Shown here one piece after another: positions 50,671 through 59,616 of a stretch of DNA of 64,000 nt. Made by a program: the position numbers and the translations under genes. Source of the stretch: Corynebacterium pygosceleis (lineage in GTDB: Bacteria; Actinomycetota; Actinomycetes; Mycobacteriales; Mycobacteriaceae). The stretch lies in assembly GCF_016595275.2 (NCBI RefSeq), contig NZ_JAENIQ020000005.1, forward strand, positions 62,001-126,000, written 5' to 3'. Each line of letters opens with the position of its first letter. Position 1 is the first letter of the stretch. Below the pieces are notes generated by a model that did not search any database, had not been told where the DNA came from, and saw nothing but the letters and a program-made list of their open reading frames with translations.

Positions 50671-51365
50671 ATGAATCTTCCGGCAGCCGCCGGCGGGTCC
50701 GACCCGACGAAACTCTCCAAGACGGAGCAGGCGCACAGACTGATCAGCTCGAAGATCTCGTCGGGTGAACTCGCACCCGGACACCGTCTGGTTCTCTCGG
50801 CGATCGCCGAGGAACTCGGGGTCTCCGTGGTTCCCGTCCGGGAGGCGATCCGGCAGCTCGAGGCCGAGGGACTGGTCACCTTCGAACGCAACGTCGGTGC
50901 GAAGGTGCGGATGATCGACCGGAACCAGTACCTCGACTGCATGCAGACCCTCGCGGTCCTGGAGGGCACGGCCACCGCACTCGCCGCGCCCTACCTCACC
51001 TCCGGAGAACTGGCCAAGGCCAGGGAACTCAACGAGAAGATGGAGGCGACCCTCCGGGAGTTCGACCCGGTGGAGTTCACCGTGCTCAACCGGAAATTCC
51101 ACAGAACCCTCGTCGGGAGGTGCCCCAACCGCCACCTCATCGACCTGGTGACCCAGGAGTGGGCACGGCTCAACCACCTCCGCGAATCGATCTTCGCGTT
51201 CGTCCCCGACCGTGCCGCGGAATCCGTCGCGGAACACTCCCGGATCATCACGATGATCGAGGTCGGTGCAGATCCCGAGTACATAGAGAAACTCGTCCGC
51301 CAGCACCGGCTCACCACACTCGACCACTACCTGAACGCCGACAAGAAGAAGGACACCACAGACAG

Positions 51366-51369
<4 letters not shown>
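50671..51369 (+). CDS. GntR/FCD-family transcriptional regulator of the hpa cluster
   Basis: 232 residues. The N-terminal winged helix reads APGHRLVLSAIAEELGVSVVPVREAIRQLEAEGL. The C-terminal FCD ligand-binding domain has the metal-binding histidines in RKFHRTLV and EHSRII. It lies inside the pathway operon between hpaG and hpaE. The hpaE ATG overlaps its stop (ATGA), so regulator and enzymes are made together, typical of autoregulated repressors. The two 16-bp dyads at 47609 and 49132 are the likely sites. ATG 50671 follows GGGGAGCGG. Confidence 0.85.
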
Positions 51370-52865
<1,496 letters not shown>

Positions 52866-52951
52866 CCGACCCCATCCACCGTCCCGCCCCACCGACGTCC
52901 TCCCCGACGGACCTCGACGGGCGGCCCACCCCGAGAAACAAGGAGAACACC

Positions 52952-54046
52952 GTGTCCAACCCCATCGCCACCCCGACCTCCCCGCCGCCGGACGTCCTGC
53001 GCTGCGCGTACATGGAACTCGTCGTCACCGATCTGAAGCGCTCCCGTGACTTCTACGTCGACGTTCTCGACCTCGTGGTCACCCACGAGGACGATGAGGC
53101 GATCTACCTCCGCTCCATGGAGGAGTTCATCCACCACAACCTCATCCTGCGCAAGGGCGACACCGCAGCCGTCGGGGTGTTCAGCTACCGCGTCCGCAGC
53201 CCCGAGGACCTCGACCGCGCCGAGGCGTTCTACCGCGAACTCGGTTGCCGCGTCGAGCGGAACCCCGAGGGATTCGTCCGCGGCATCGGTGACTCCGTCC
53301 GCGTCCAGGACCCGCTCGGTTTCCCCTACGAGTTCTTCTTCGACGTCGAACACGTCGAGCGGCTCTGCTGGCGCTACGACCTCTACACCCCCGGCGCGCT
53401 CGTCCGTCTCGACCACTTCAACCAGGTCACCCCGGACGTACCGAAGGCCGTCAAGTACATGGAGGATCTCGGCTTCCGTGTGACCGAGGACATCCAGGAC
53501 GGCGACGGAACCGTCTACGCCGCATGGATGCGCCGCAAGCCCACCGTCCACGACACCGCCATGACCGGCGGTGACGGTCCGCGCATGCACCACGTCGCCT
53601 TCGCCACCCACGAGAAGCACAACATCCTGGCGATCTGCGACAAGATGGGTGCCCTGCGGTTGTCCGACCGCATCGAGCGCGGCCCCGGACGCCACGGTGT
53701 GTCCAACGCCTTCTACCTCTACCTGCGCGACCCGGACGGCCACCGCGTCGAGATCTACACGCAGGACTACTACACCGGTGACCCCGACAACCCGCGCGTG
53801 ACCTGGGACGTCCACGACAACCAGCGCCGTGACTGGTGGGGAACCCCCGTCGTCCCGAGCTGGTACACCGACGCCTCCCGGGTCCTCGACCTCGACGGCA
53901 ACCTCGTCCCCCTCGTGGAGCGCACCGACGCCTCCGAGATGGAACAGACCATCGGCGCCGACGGCTTCTCCTACACCCGCTCCGAGGAGGAGGGCGAGAT
54001 GCCGGACTGGAAGAAGGGCGAGTACAAGCTGGGCCACCAGCTCTAG
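52952..54046 (+). CDS. hpaD: HpaD: homoprotocatechuate 2,3-dioxygenase (extradiol)
   Basis: 364 residues, of the vicinal-oxygen-chelate extradiol family. It keeps the active-site numbering of the Brevibacterium fuscum enzyme: metal ligands His155 (LDHFNQ), His214 (MHHVAF) and Glu267 (HRVEIY), plus catalytic His200, Arg243, His248 and Tyr257. It cleaves the ring of 3,4-dihydroxyphenylacetate next to the hydroxyls, giving 5-carboxymethyl-2-hydroxymuconate semialdehyde. The GTG start has AAGGAG upstream. This gene fixes the substrate of the whole operon. Confidence 0.96.
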   Translation: MSNPIATPTSPPPDVLRCAYMELVVTDLKRSRDFYVDVLDLVVTHEDDEAIYLRSMEEFIHHNLILRKGDTAAVGVFSYRVRSPEDLDRAEAFYRELGCRVERNPEGFVRGIGDSVRVQDPLGFPYEFFFDVEHVERLCWRYDLYTPGALVRLDHFNQVTPDVPKAVKYMEDLGFRVTEDIQDGDGTVYAAWMRRKPTVHDTAMTGGDGPRMHHVAFATHEKHNILAICDKMGALRLSDRIERGPGRHGVSNAFYLYLRDPDGHRVEIYTQDYYTGDPDNPRVTWDVHDNQRRDWWGTPVVPSWYTDASRVLDLDGNLVPLVERTDASEMEQTIGADGFSYTRSEEEGEMPDWKKGEYKLGHQL

Positions 54047-54088
54047 ACCCACCGACTCCCCGAACACCCGGCCCACGCAGGAGGCACC

Positions 54089-54874
54089 ATGCTCGACAGG
54101 AAGACCATTGAGGCGATCGCGGACGAACTCCGTGACGCCGAGAACAACCGCACGATGATCCCGCTGCTCACCGCGCGCCACAAGGACATGACGGTGGAGG
54201 ACTCCTACGCCGTGCAGAACGAGTGGCGCCGTCGCGGCATCGCCGAAGGGCGCCGCCCGGTCGGCCGCAAGATCGGGCTGACCAGCAAGGTGATGCAGGT
54301 CGCCACCGGCATCACCGAACCCGACTACGGGGCGATCTTCGCGGACATGGTCCACGAGTCCGGATCGGTGATCGAACACGGACAGTTCTCCAATGTCCGC
54401 ATCGAGGTCGAGCTGGCCTTCAAACTGAAGGAGGCGCTGCGCGGACCGGACTGCACGATCTTCGATGTGCTGCGTGCCACCGAGTACGTGGTGCCGGCAC
54501 TGGAGATCCTGTCGTCGCGCATCGAGATGGAGGGGCGCACCATCGTCGACACCATCAGTGACAACGCCGCCATGGGGGCGATGGTCTACGGCGGTCGCCC
54601 CGTCGCCCCCGACGCGGTGGACCTGCGCTGGATCCCGGCACTGCTCTACCGCAACGAGACCATCGAGGAGACCGGCGTCGCCGCCGCCGTGCTGGGGCAT
54701 CCCGCAACCGGCGTCGCGTGGCTGGCCAACAAGCTCGCCGAACACGGGGACCATCTGGAACCCGGGGAGCTCATCCTCGCGGGCTCCTTCACCCGCCCGA
54801 TGTGGGTGGAACCCGGGGACACCGTTCACGCCGACTACGGCGAGCTGGGGAGCGTGACATGTCGTTTCGAGTGA
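54089..54874 (+). CDS. hpaH: HpaH: 2-oxohept-4-ene-1,7-dioate hydratase
   Basis: 261 residues, of the MhpD/HpcG hydratase family. The typical blocks are GRKIGLTSKVMQ, EVELAFKLKE and GVAWLANKLAEHG, with GSFTRPMWVEPGD near the end. It adds water to the dienoate made by HpaG. ATG 54089 follows CAGGAGG. Its last 16 nt overlap the hpaI start. Confidence 0.92.
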   Translation: MLDRKTIEAIADELRDAENNRTMIPLLTARHKDMTVEDSYAVQNEWRRRGIAEGRRPVGRKIGLTSKVMQVATGITEPDYGAIFADMVHESGSVIEHGQFSNVRIEVELAFKLKEALRGPDCTIFDVLRATEYVVPALEILSSRIEMEGRTIVDTISDNAAMGAMVYGGRPVAPDAVDLRWIPALLYRNETIEETGVAAAVLGHPATGVAWLANKLAEHGDHLEPGELILAGSFTRPMWVEPGDTVHADYGELGSVTCRFE

Positions 54875-55644
54875 ACCTCCCCGAACCCTTCGGCCGCCGG
54901 CTCGACCGGGCGGACGGCCCGCTCACCGGCCTGTGGGTCTGCTCCGGTTCGCCCGCGATGGCCGAGATCATGGCCTGCAGCGGGGCGGACTGGCTGCTCA
55001 TCGACGGCGAGCATTCCCCGATCGGACTGGAGACGATCGCAGGTCTCCTCCGTGCGGTCGCCGCCTACCCGGTGGCCCCGGTCGTGCGGGTGCCGGTGCT
55101 CGACACAGCCCTGATCAAGCAGTACCTCGACCTCGGTGCGCAGTCGATCATGGTGCCGATGGTGCACACGCGGGAGGACGCGGAAGCGGCCGTCGCCGCG
55201 ATGCACTACCCGCCCCGGGGCGTCCGTGGTGTGGGCAGCGCACTGGCCCGGTCCTCCCGGTGGAACGCGGTGCCGGACTACCTCGGGACCGCCTCGGACA
55301 CCGTGAGCTGCATCGTGCAGATCGAGTCGCCGCAGGCGGTGGACAACGCCGCCGGGATCGCGTCCGTGGACGGGGTCGACGCCGTGTTCATCGGCCCGTC
55401 CGACCTCGCCGCCTCGATGGGCGTCATCGGCCAGCAGTCCCACCCGGACGTCCTCGACGCGGTGTCCCGCGCCATGCGGGCGGCGAAGGAGGCGGGCACG
55501 TTCGTCGGCGTCAACGCCTTCGACACCGACCAGGCGCGCCGGTACCTGGATGCGGGGGCCGACTTCGTCAACATCGGTGCCGACGTCCAACTCGCGGCCA
55601 CCGCGTCGCGCACGCTGCTCGGTGAGTTCACCGGGGAGGGCTGA
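54859..55644 (+). CDS. hpaI: HpaI: 4-hydroxy-2-oxoheptane-1,7-dioate aldolase
   Basis: 261 residues, a class II HpcH/HpaI aldolase. Catalytic and metal residues are present with a constant +7 offset from the E. coli enzyme: His52, Arg77, Glu156 and Asp182 (motifs DGEHSP, VVRVPV, QIESPQA and GPSDLAA). It splits the hydrated acid to pyruvate and succinate semialdehyde. ATG 54859 was chosen; the longer frame is a shadow of hpaH. GGGGAGCGT precedes it inside hpaH, giving coupled translation. Confidence 0.93.
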   Translation: MSFRVNLPEPFGRRLDRADGPLTGLWVCSGSPAMAEIMACSGADWLLIDGEHSPIGLETIAGLLRAVAAYPVAPVVRVPVLDTALIKQYLDLGAQSIMVPMVHTREDAEAAVAAMHYPPRGVRGVGSALARSSRWNAVPDYLGTASDTVSCIVQIESPQAVDNAAGIASVDGVDAVFIGPSDLAASMGVIGQQSHPDVLDAVSRAMRAAKEAGTFVGVNAFDTDQARRYLDAGADFVNIGADVQLAATASRTLLGEFTGEG

Positions 55645-55647
55645 GGG

Positions 55648-57126
55648 ATGGACATCGACACCACCGGTGTCTCCGCCCTGGTGCGGAGCGTTCCCACGGG
55701 ACTGCTGATCGACGGCCGCTTCACCGACGCCGCCGACGGGGCGACCTTCGACGTGTTCAATCCGGCGACGGAGGAACACCTCGCGACCCTCGCCTCGGCG
55801 GGGGAGAACGATGCACGCGCGGCCCTCGACGTGGCCTGTCGGGTCCAGGGCGACTGGGCCCGGACCCCGGCCAGGGAACGGTCGGAGATTCTCCGTCGTG
55901 CCTTCGATCTGGTTCGTGAACGGACGGAACAGTTCGCCACCCTGATGACGCTCGAGATGGGCAAACCCCTCGCCGAGGCCCGTGGCGAGGTCGCCTACGG
56001 TGCCGAGTACCTGCGCTGGTTCGCCGAGGAAACGGTCAGGGACCACGGACGTTTCGACACCGCCCCCGAGGGCGGACTGCGGATGCTCACCCGGCGCAAG
56101 CCCGTGGGCCCGTGTCTGCTCATCACCCCGTGGAACTTCCCGCTCGCCATGGCGACGAGAAAGATCGCCCCGGCGGTCGCCGCCGGGTGCACCATGATCC
56201 TCAAACCGGCGGATCTGACTCCTCTCACCAGCCAGTTCCTCGCGCAGACCCTGATGGACGCGGGCCTGCCCGCCGGTGTCCTCTCGGTACTGCCCGGAGC
56301 TGATCCCGCGGCGGTGTCGGCTCCGCTGCTCGCCGATGACCGCCTGCGCAAGGTGTCCTTCACCGGGTCGACCCGCGTCGGGAAGCTGCTGCTGCGGCAG
56401 GCCGCGGACGGTGTGCTGCGTACCTCGATGGAACTGGGCGGAAACGCCCCGTTCATCGTCTTCGACGACGCCGATGTCGAGGCTGCGGTCGCCGGTGCGA
56501 TGGCGGCGAAGATGCGCAACATCGGTGAGGCGTGCACGGCGGCGAACAGGTTCCTCGTGCACGAGAAGGTGGTCGACCATTTCTCGGCCCTGTTCGCTGA
56601 GCGGATGAACACCGTCAGGCTCGGAAACGGCCTGGAACCCGGTGTCACCTGCGGGCCGTTGATCTCGGAGGAGACCCGGGACCGGGTCGCGGGACTGGTC
56701 GGGGACGCCGTCGAACGCGGAGCGAAGGTGCTCACCGGAGGTCGTCCCGTTCCGGGGCCCGGCTGGTTCTACCCGCCGACCGTACTGGTCGATGTTCCCG
56801 CAGGCGCGCGGGTTCTCACCGAGGAGATCTTCGGCCCCGTCGCACCGGTCACCACCTTCCGCGACGAGGCAGAGGCACTGGCCCTGGCGAATGACACGGA
56901 GTACGGACTCGCGTCCTACGTGTTCACCGCCGACGCGTCACGGATGTACCGGATGGCGGACGGTCTCGACTTCGGTCTGATGGGATTCAACGCCGGTGTC
57001 ATCTCGAACGCGGCGGCACCCTTCGGCGGGGTCAAGCAGTCCGGACTCGGCCGGGAGGGCGGGGCGGAGGGGCTCGACGAGTACACCAGTGTCCAGTACA
57101 TCGGTGTCGCGGACCCCTACGCCTGA
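55648..57126 (+). CDS. Succinate-semialdehyde dehydrogenase-type aldehyde dehydrogenase
   Basis: 492 residues, of the aldehyde dehydrogenase superfamily, GabD-like. Active-site Glu262 (SMELGGNAP) and Cys296 (GEACTAAN) are in place, and the APFGGVKQSGLGREGG tail is typical of SSADH. It starts 3 nt after the hpaI stop and ends the operon. HpaI yields succinate semialdehyde, so this enzyme would deliver succinate to the TCA cycle. The substrate is inferred from position; it could also act on other aldehydes. Confidence 0.85.
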   Translation: MDIDTTGVSALVRSVPTGLLIDGRFTDAADGATFDVFNPATEEHLATLASAGENDARAALDVACRVQGDWARTPARERSEILRRAFDLVRERTEQFATLMTLEMGKPLAEARGEVAYGAEYLRWFAEETVRDHGRFDTAPEGGLRMLTRRKPVGPCLLITPWNFPLAMATRKIAPAVAAGCTMILKPADLTPLTSQFLAQTLMDAGLPAGVLSVLPGADPAAVSAPLLADDRLRKVSFTGSTRVGKLLLRQAADGVLRTSMELGGNAPFIVFDDADVEAAVAGAMAAKMRNIGEACTAANRFLVHEKVVDHFSALFAERMNTVRLGNGLEPGVTCGPLISEETRDRVAGLVGDAVERGAKVLTGGRPVPGPGWFYPPTVLVDVPAGARVLTEEIFGPVAPVTTFRDEAEALALANDTEYGLASYVFTADASRMYRMADGLDFGLMGFNAGVISNAAAPFGGVKQSGLGREGGAEGLDEYTSVQYIGVADPYA

Positions 57127-57138
57127 GGTCTCCCGACG

Positions 57139-57182
57139 GAACAGGGGGAGGGGCACCCATCCGGGTGGCCCTCCCCCTGTTC
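57139..57182. terminator. Strong hairpin between the hpa operon and the lipoprotein gene
   Basis: GAACAGGGGGAGGG pairs with CCCTCCCCCTGTTC around an inner CACCC/GGGTG stem. It lies between convergent genes, so it can end both. Confidence 0.8.
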
Positions 57183-57200
57183 TCCCGTGTCGGGCCGGGG

Positions 57201-57788
57201 TCAGGAGGCGAAGGTCACCGGAACCTCGGCGACGTCCTTGAAACCCTCGGAGTGGTCGCCGAAGATCTTGAGCACGCAGTCATCGGTGAGGCAGTCGACG
57301 CCTTCGCCGGTGGAGTTGGCCGTGATGCTGAAGGATGAGGCGCCGTCCCCGGAGATCGTCGCGGTGCCACGTTCGTTCTGCAGCCAGGCCTGGCTCTCGA
57401 CGTCGCCCATCTCGCCCGTGCAGACCGGAACGGGTGCGCCGCCCGGGGTCTGCGCCGCGCAGACGGCGGCGTAGTAGCCGGCCTCCGGGTTCAGGCCGGT
57501 GACCTCCACGGTGAGGGTGTCGCCGGTCTTGATCCCGTCGGCCTTGTCGACGGTGACCTCCACGTCAGACGCCGCGGCGGCGGTCGAGGAGGGCTCCGGG
57601 GACAGCTCCGACTCGATCTCGGAGATCCCCTCGGACGCGGACTCACTCATCTCGGAGATGCTGGCGTCGACCTTGGTCGGGTCGGTGGTCGACTCCGTCT
57701 CGGAGTTCGAGCAGGCCGCGAGGGGGGCTGCGGCGATGAGGGACGCCGCGGTGAACGCGACGGTGCGGTTCGAGAGGATTCTGCGCAT
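57201..57788 (-). CDS. Lipoprotein with neocarzinostatin-fold-like domain
   Basis: 195 residues. The lipoprotein signal ends in LAACSN. A Ser/Glu-rich linker (SISEMSESASEGISEIESEL) precedes a C-terminal Ig-like domain (~75-195). That domain has GLNPEAGYYAAVCA, VCTGE, GEGVDCLTDDCVLKIFG: four cysteines in the positions of neocarzinostatin-type chromophore-binding proteins (a VTGLNPG-Y...C start and a VDC...C pair). In bacteria such domains are surface modules of unknown ligand. ATG 57788 follows GAAAGG. It is monocistronic. The fold call is by pattern only. Confidence 0.65.
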   Translation of the reverse strand: MRRILSNRTVAFTAASLIAAAPLAACSNSETESTTDPTKVDASISEMSESASEGISEIESELSPEPSSTAAAASDVEVTVDKADGIKTGDTLTVEVTGLNPEAGYYAAVCAAQTPGGAPVPVCTGEMGDVESQAWLQNERGTATISGDGASSFSITANSTGEGVDCLTDDCVLKIFGDHSEGFKDVAEVPVTFAS

Positions 57789-57973
57789 GAGTTTGTGCCT
57801 TTCGTTGTACAGCGACAGCGTGGCGGGAACCGGAATGTCGGTGATCCACCACATGGCCCACGGACGGTCCGGATGGTGCCCGGTGTGGTTCCGGCCGAAT
57901 TGTAACGCCTGCCCGGTGGCTCCGGTGTGCGGCGGTGCCGTCGGGGAGATGAGGTGGTGGACACAGACCGGGA

Positions 57974-58019
57974 GTGAACAAATAGGTTCACAAAAAATAG
58001 ACAGAACGGTATAGTTCTG
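57974..58019 (+). promoter_or_regulatory. tsuA-tusA promoter with two tandem perfect dyads
   Basis: Promoter TTCACA (57987-57992), 17 nt, TATAGT (58010-58015). Dyad 1 is GTGAAC-AAATAG-GTTCAC (57974-57991). Dyad 2 is CAGAAC-GGTATA-GTTCTG (58002-58019). Both share GAAC-N6-GTTC and lie 28 bp apart, one over the -35 and one over the -10. A TAGAC-N6-GTATA (57998-58013) overlaps dyad 2 and matches the McbR sulfur-repressor consensus TAGAC-N6-GTCTA with one mismatch. Confidence 0.75.
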
Positions 58020-58080
58020 GCGTCGGTCACTCCCGGACACCGACGGACCGGACACACCAGAAGACCCCCAGGAGGTTCCC

Positions 58081-59472
58081 ATGCCCATCACCGGACTCAT
58101 ACTCGGCGCCGTACTCGGCGCGGTCATGCAGCGCGGCAGGTTCTGCGTGACGGGCATGCTCCGCGACATCTTCACCCGCGGCACGTGGCGTCCGTTCACC
58201 GCACTGCTCATCGTCATCTCCGTCCATGCCATCGGACTCACGGCGCTCACCTCGGCCGGGGTCATCACACCCGAATACTCGCCCTTCGCACCCGCCGTCA
58301 TCGTCGGCGCCTTCATCTTCGGTGTCAGCATCGTTCTCGCCGGCGGCTGCGCCTCGGGCACGTGGTACCGCGCGGGGGAGGGGCTCGTCGGTTCCTGGCT
58401 CGCCCTGGTCGGATACGCGCTGTCCGCCGCCGCGATGAAGACCGGCCCGCTGAGCGGGGTCAACGCCTGGCTCGGGCAGTTCACGGTCAACCAGACCACC
58501 GTGCCCGCCACTTTCGGGCTCTCCCCCTGGTGGTTCGTCGCCGGTCTCGGGGCACTGACCGCCTACCTCGCGGCGCGCTTCCTCCAGGAGGAATTCACCG
58601 GTCCCCGCCCGGTGGCCCTGGCGCAGCCGCTGCACCGCAGGCCGCTGCACGTGTACCTCGCCGCGGTGATCATCGGAATCATCGGAGTCATCGCCTGGCC
58701 ACTGTCCGCGGCGACCGGCCGCAACGACGGCCTCGGCATCACGACACCGTCGAAGAACGTCGCCAACTACATCGTCACCGGGGACGGCTCCTTCCTCGAC
58801 TGGGGTGCGCTCCTCGTCCTCGGAATCCTGGGCGGGGCACTCGTCGCGGCGAAAGTCTCCGGTGAGTTCCGCGTCCGTGTGCCCGACGCCCGGACCTCGT
58901 CGCGTGCCGTGGTCGGCGGCATCGGGATGGGCGTCGGTGCCAGCTGGGCGGGTGGTTGCACCGTCGGCAACGGCATGGTCCAGACCTCCCTGTTCACCTA
59001 CCAGGGCTGGGTGGCGCTCGCGTTCTTCGCCGTCGGCGTCGGCGTCGCCGCGAAGATCTGGCTGAAGCCCTCCGGGCGGAAGACGGCGACCGGAACCTAC
59101 AGCACAGACGAGAGCGTCGACGGACGCGCCGCCCACCCGGAGGCCACCACCACGTCCGTGTCCGCCCCCGCGTACGCCGTCGCGCCGGTCGCGCTGAAGG
59201 TCCGGGAGCAGCAGTCCGCCCCGGCGGGACCCGCCGAGGTCGCCCCGGGGGAGTATGCCCTGGACACCCTCGGAGCCGTGTGCCCGTTCCCGCTGATCGA
59301 GGCCGTCTCCGCGATGGATGAACTGCGCTCGGGGCAGACGCTGGTCATCGACTTCGACTGCACCCAGGCCACCGACGCGATTCCGCGCTGGGCGGCCGAA
59401 GCGGGGCACGAGGTGACCGAGTTCCGGGCCACCGGGGACGCCGGCTGGCGGATCAAGGTGCGGAAGGGGTGA
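58081..59472 (+). CDS. Thiosulfate transporter TsuA (YeeE/YedE family) fused to a TusA/SirA sulfur-carrier domain
   Basis: 463 residues. Residues 1-340 are a YeeE/YedE membrane protein with three conserved cysteines: Cys22 (GRFC), Cys90 (GGCASG) and Cys293 (GGCTVGN). A linker follows, then a TusA-like domain at about 390-463 with the CPxP motif (LGAVCPFPL, Cys near 401). In E. coli the two parts are separate (YeeE, YeeD). Here the importer and the sulfur carrier are one protein, so incoming thiosulfate could be passed directly to the carrier. ATG 58081 has AGGAGG. It is monocistronic under a dyad-rich promoter. Confidence 0.9.
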   Translation: MPITGLILGAVLGAVMQRGRFCVTGMLRDIFTRGTWRPFTALLIVISVHAIGLTALTSAGVITPEYSPFAPAVIVGAFIFGVSIVLAGGCASGTWYRAGEGLVGSWLALVGYALSAAAMKTGPLSGVNAWLGQFTVNQTTVPATFGLSPWWFVAGLGALTAYLAARFLQEEFTGPRPVALAQPLHRRPLHVYLAAVIIGIIGVIAWPLSAATGRNDGLGITTPSKNVANYIVTGDGSFLDWGALLVLGILGGALVAAKVSGEFRVRVPDARTSSRAVVGGIGMGVGASWAGGCTVGNGMVQTSLFTYQGWVALAFFAVGVGVAAKIWLKPSGRKTATGTYSTDESVDGRAAHPEATTTSVSAPAYAVAPVALKVREQQSAPAGPAEVAPGEYALDTLGAVCPFPLIEAVSAMDELRSGQTLVIDFDCTQATDAIPRWAAEAGHEVTEFRATGDAGWRIKVRKG

Positions 59473-59525
59473 TCGCACCCACCCACCATTCGGTCCGGCG
59501 GGAGTGCCCCCGCAGACACAAATGA

Positions 59526-59544
59526 TGAGGATAGGCTCACCTCT
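59526..59544. promoter_or_regulatory. DtxR-like iron box upstream of irtA
   Basis: TGAGGATAGGCTCACCTCT matches the DtxR consensus at 13 of 19 positions. It lies about 70 nt before the start of irtA. Confidence 0.5.
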
Positions 59545-59616
59545 TGTGTATTCTCACGCTCACGACGCAGGAAACTGCGGTGAATCCAGCTCCGCGGCAC
59601 ACACGGGAGACCATGC

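Noticed and set aside
51120..51365. Upstream extension of hpaE into the GntR gene
   Set aside because: The extension is a Pro/Arg-rich shadow of the GntR coding frame. ATG 51366 overlaps its stop as ATGA and begins the conserved ALDH sequence.
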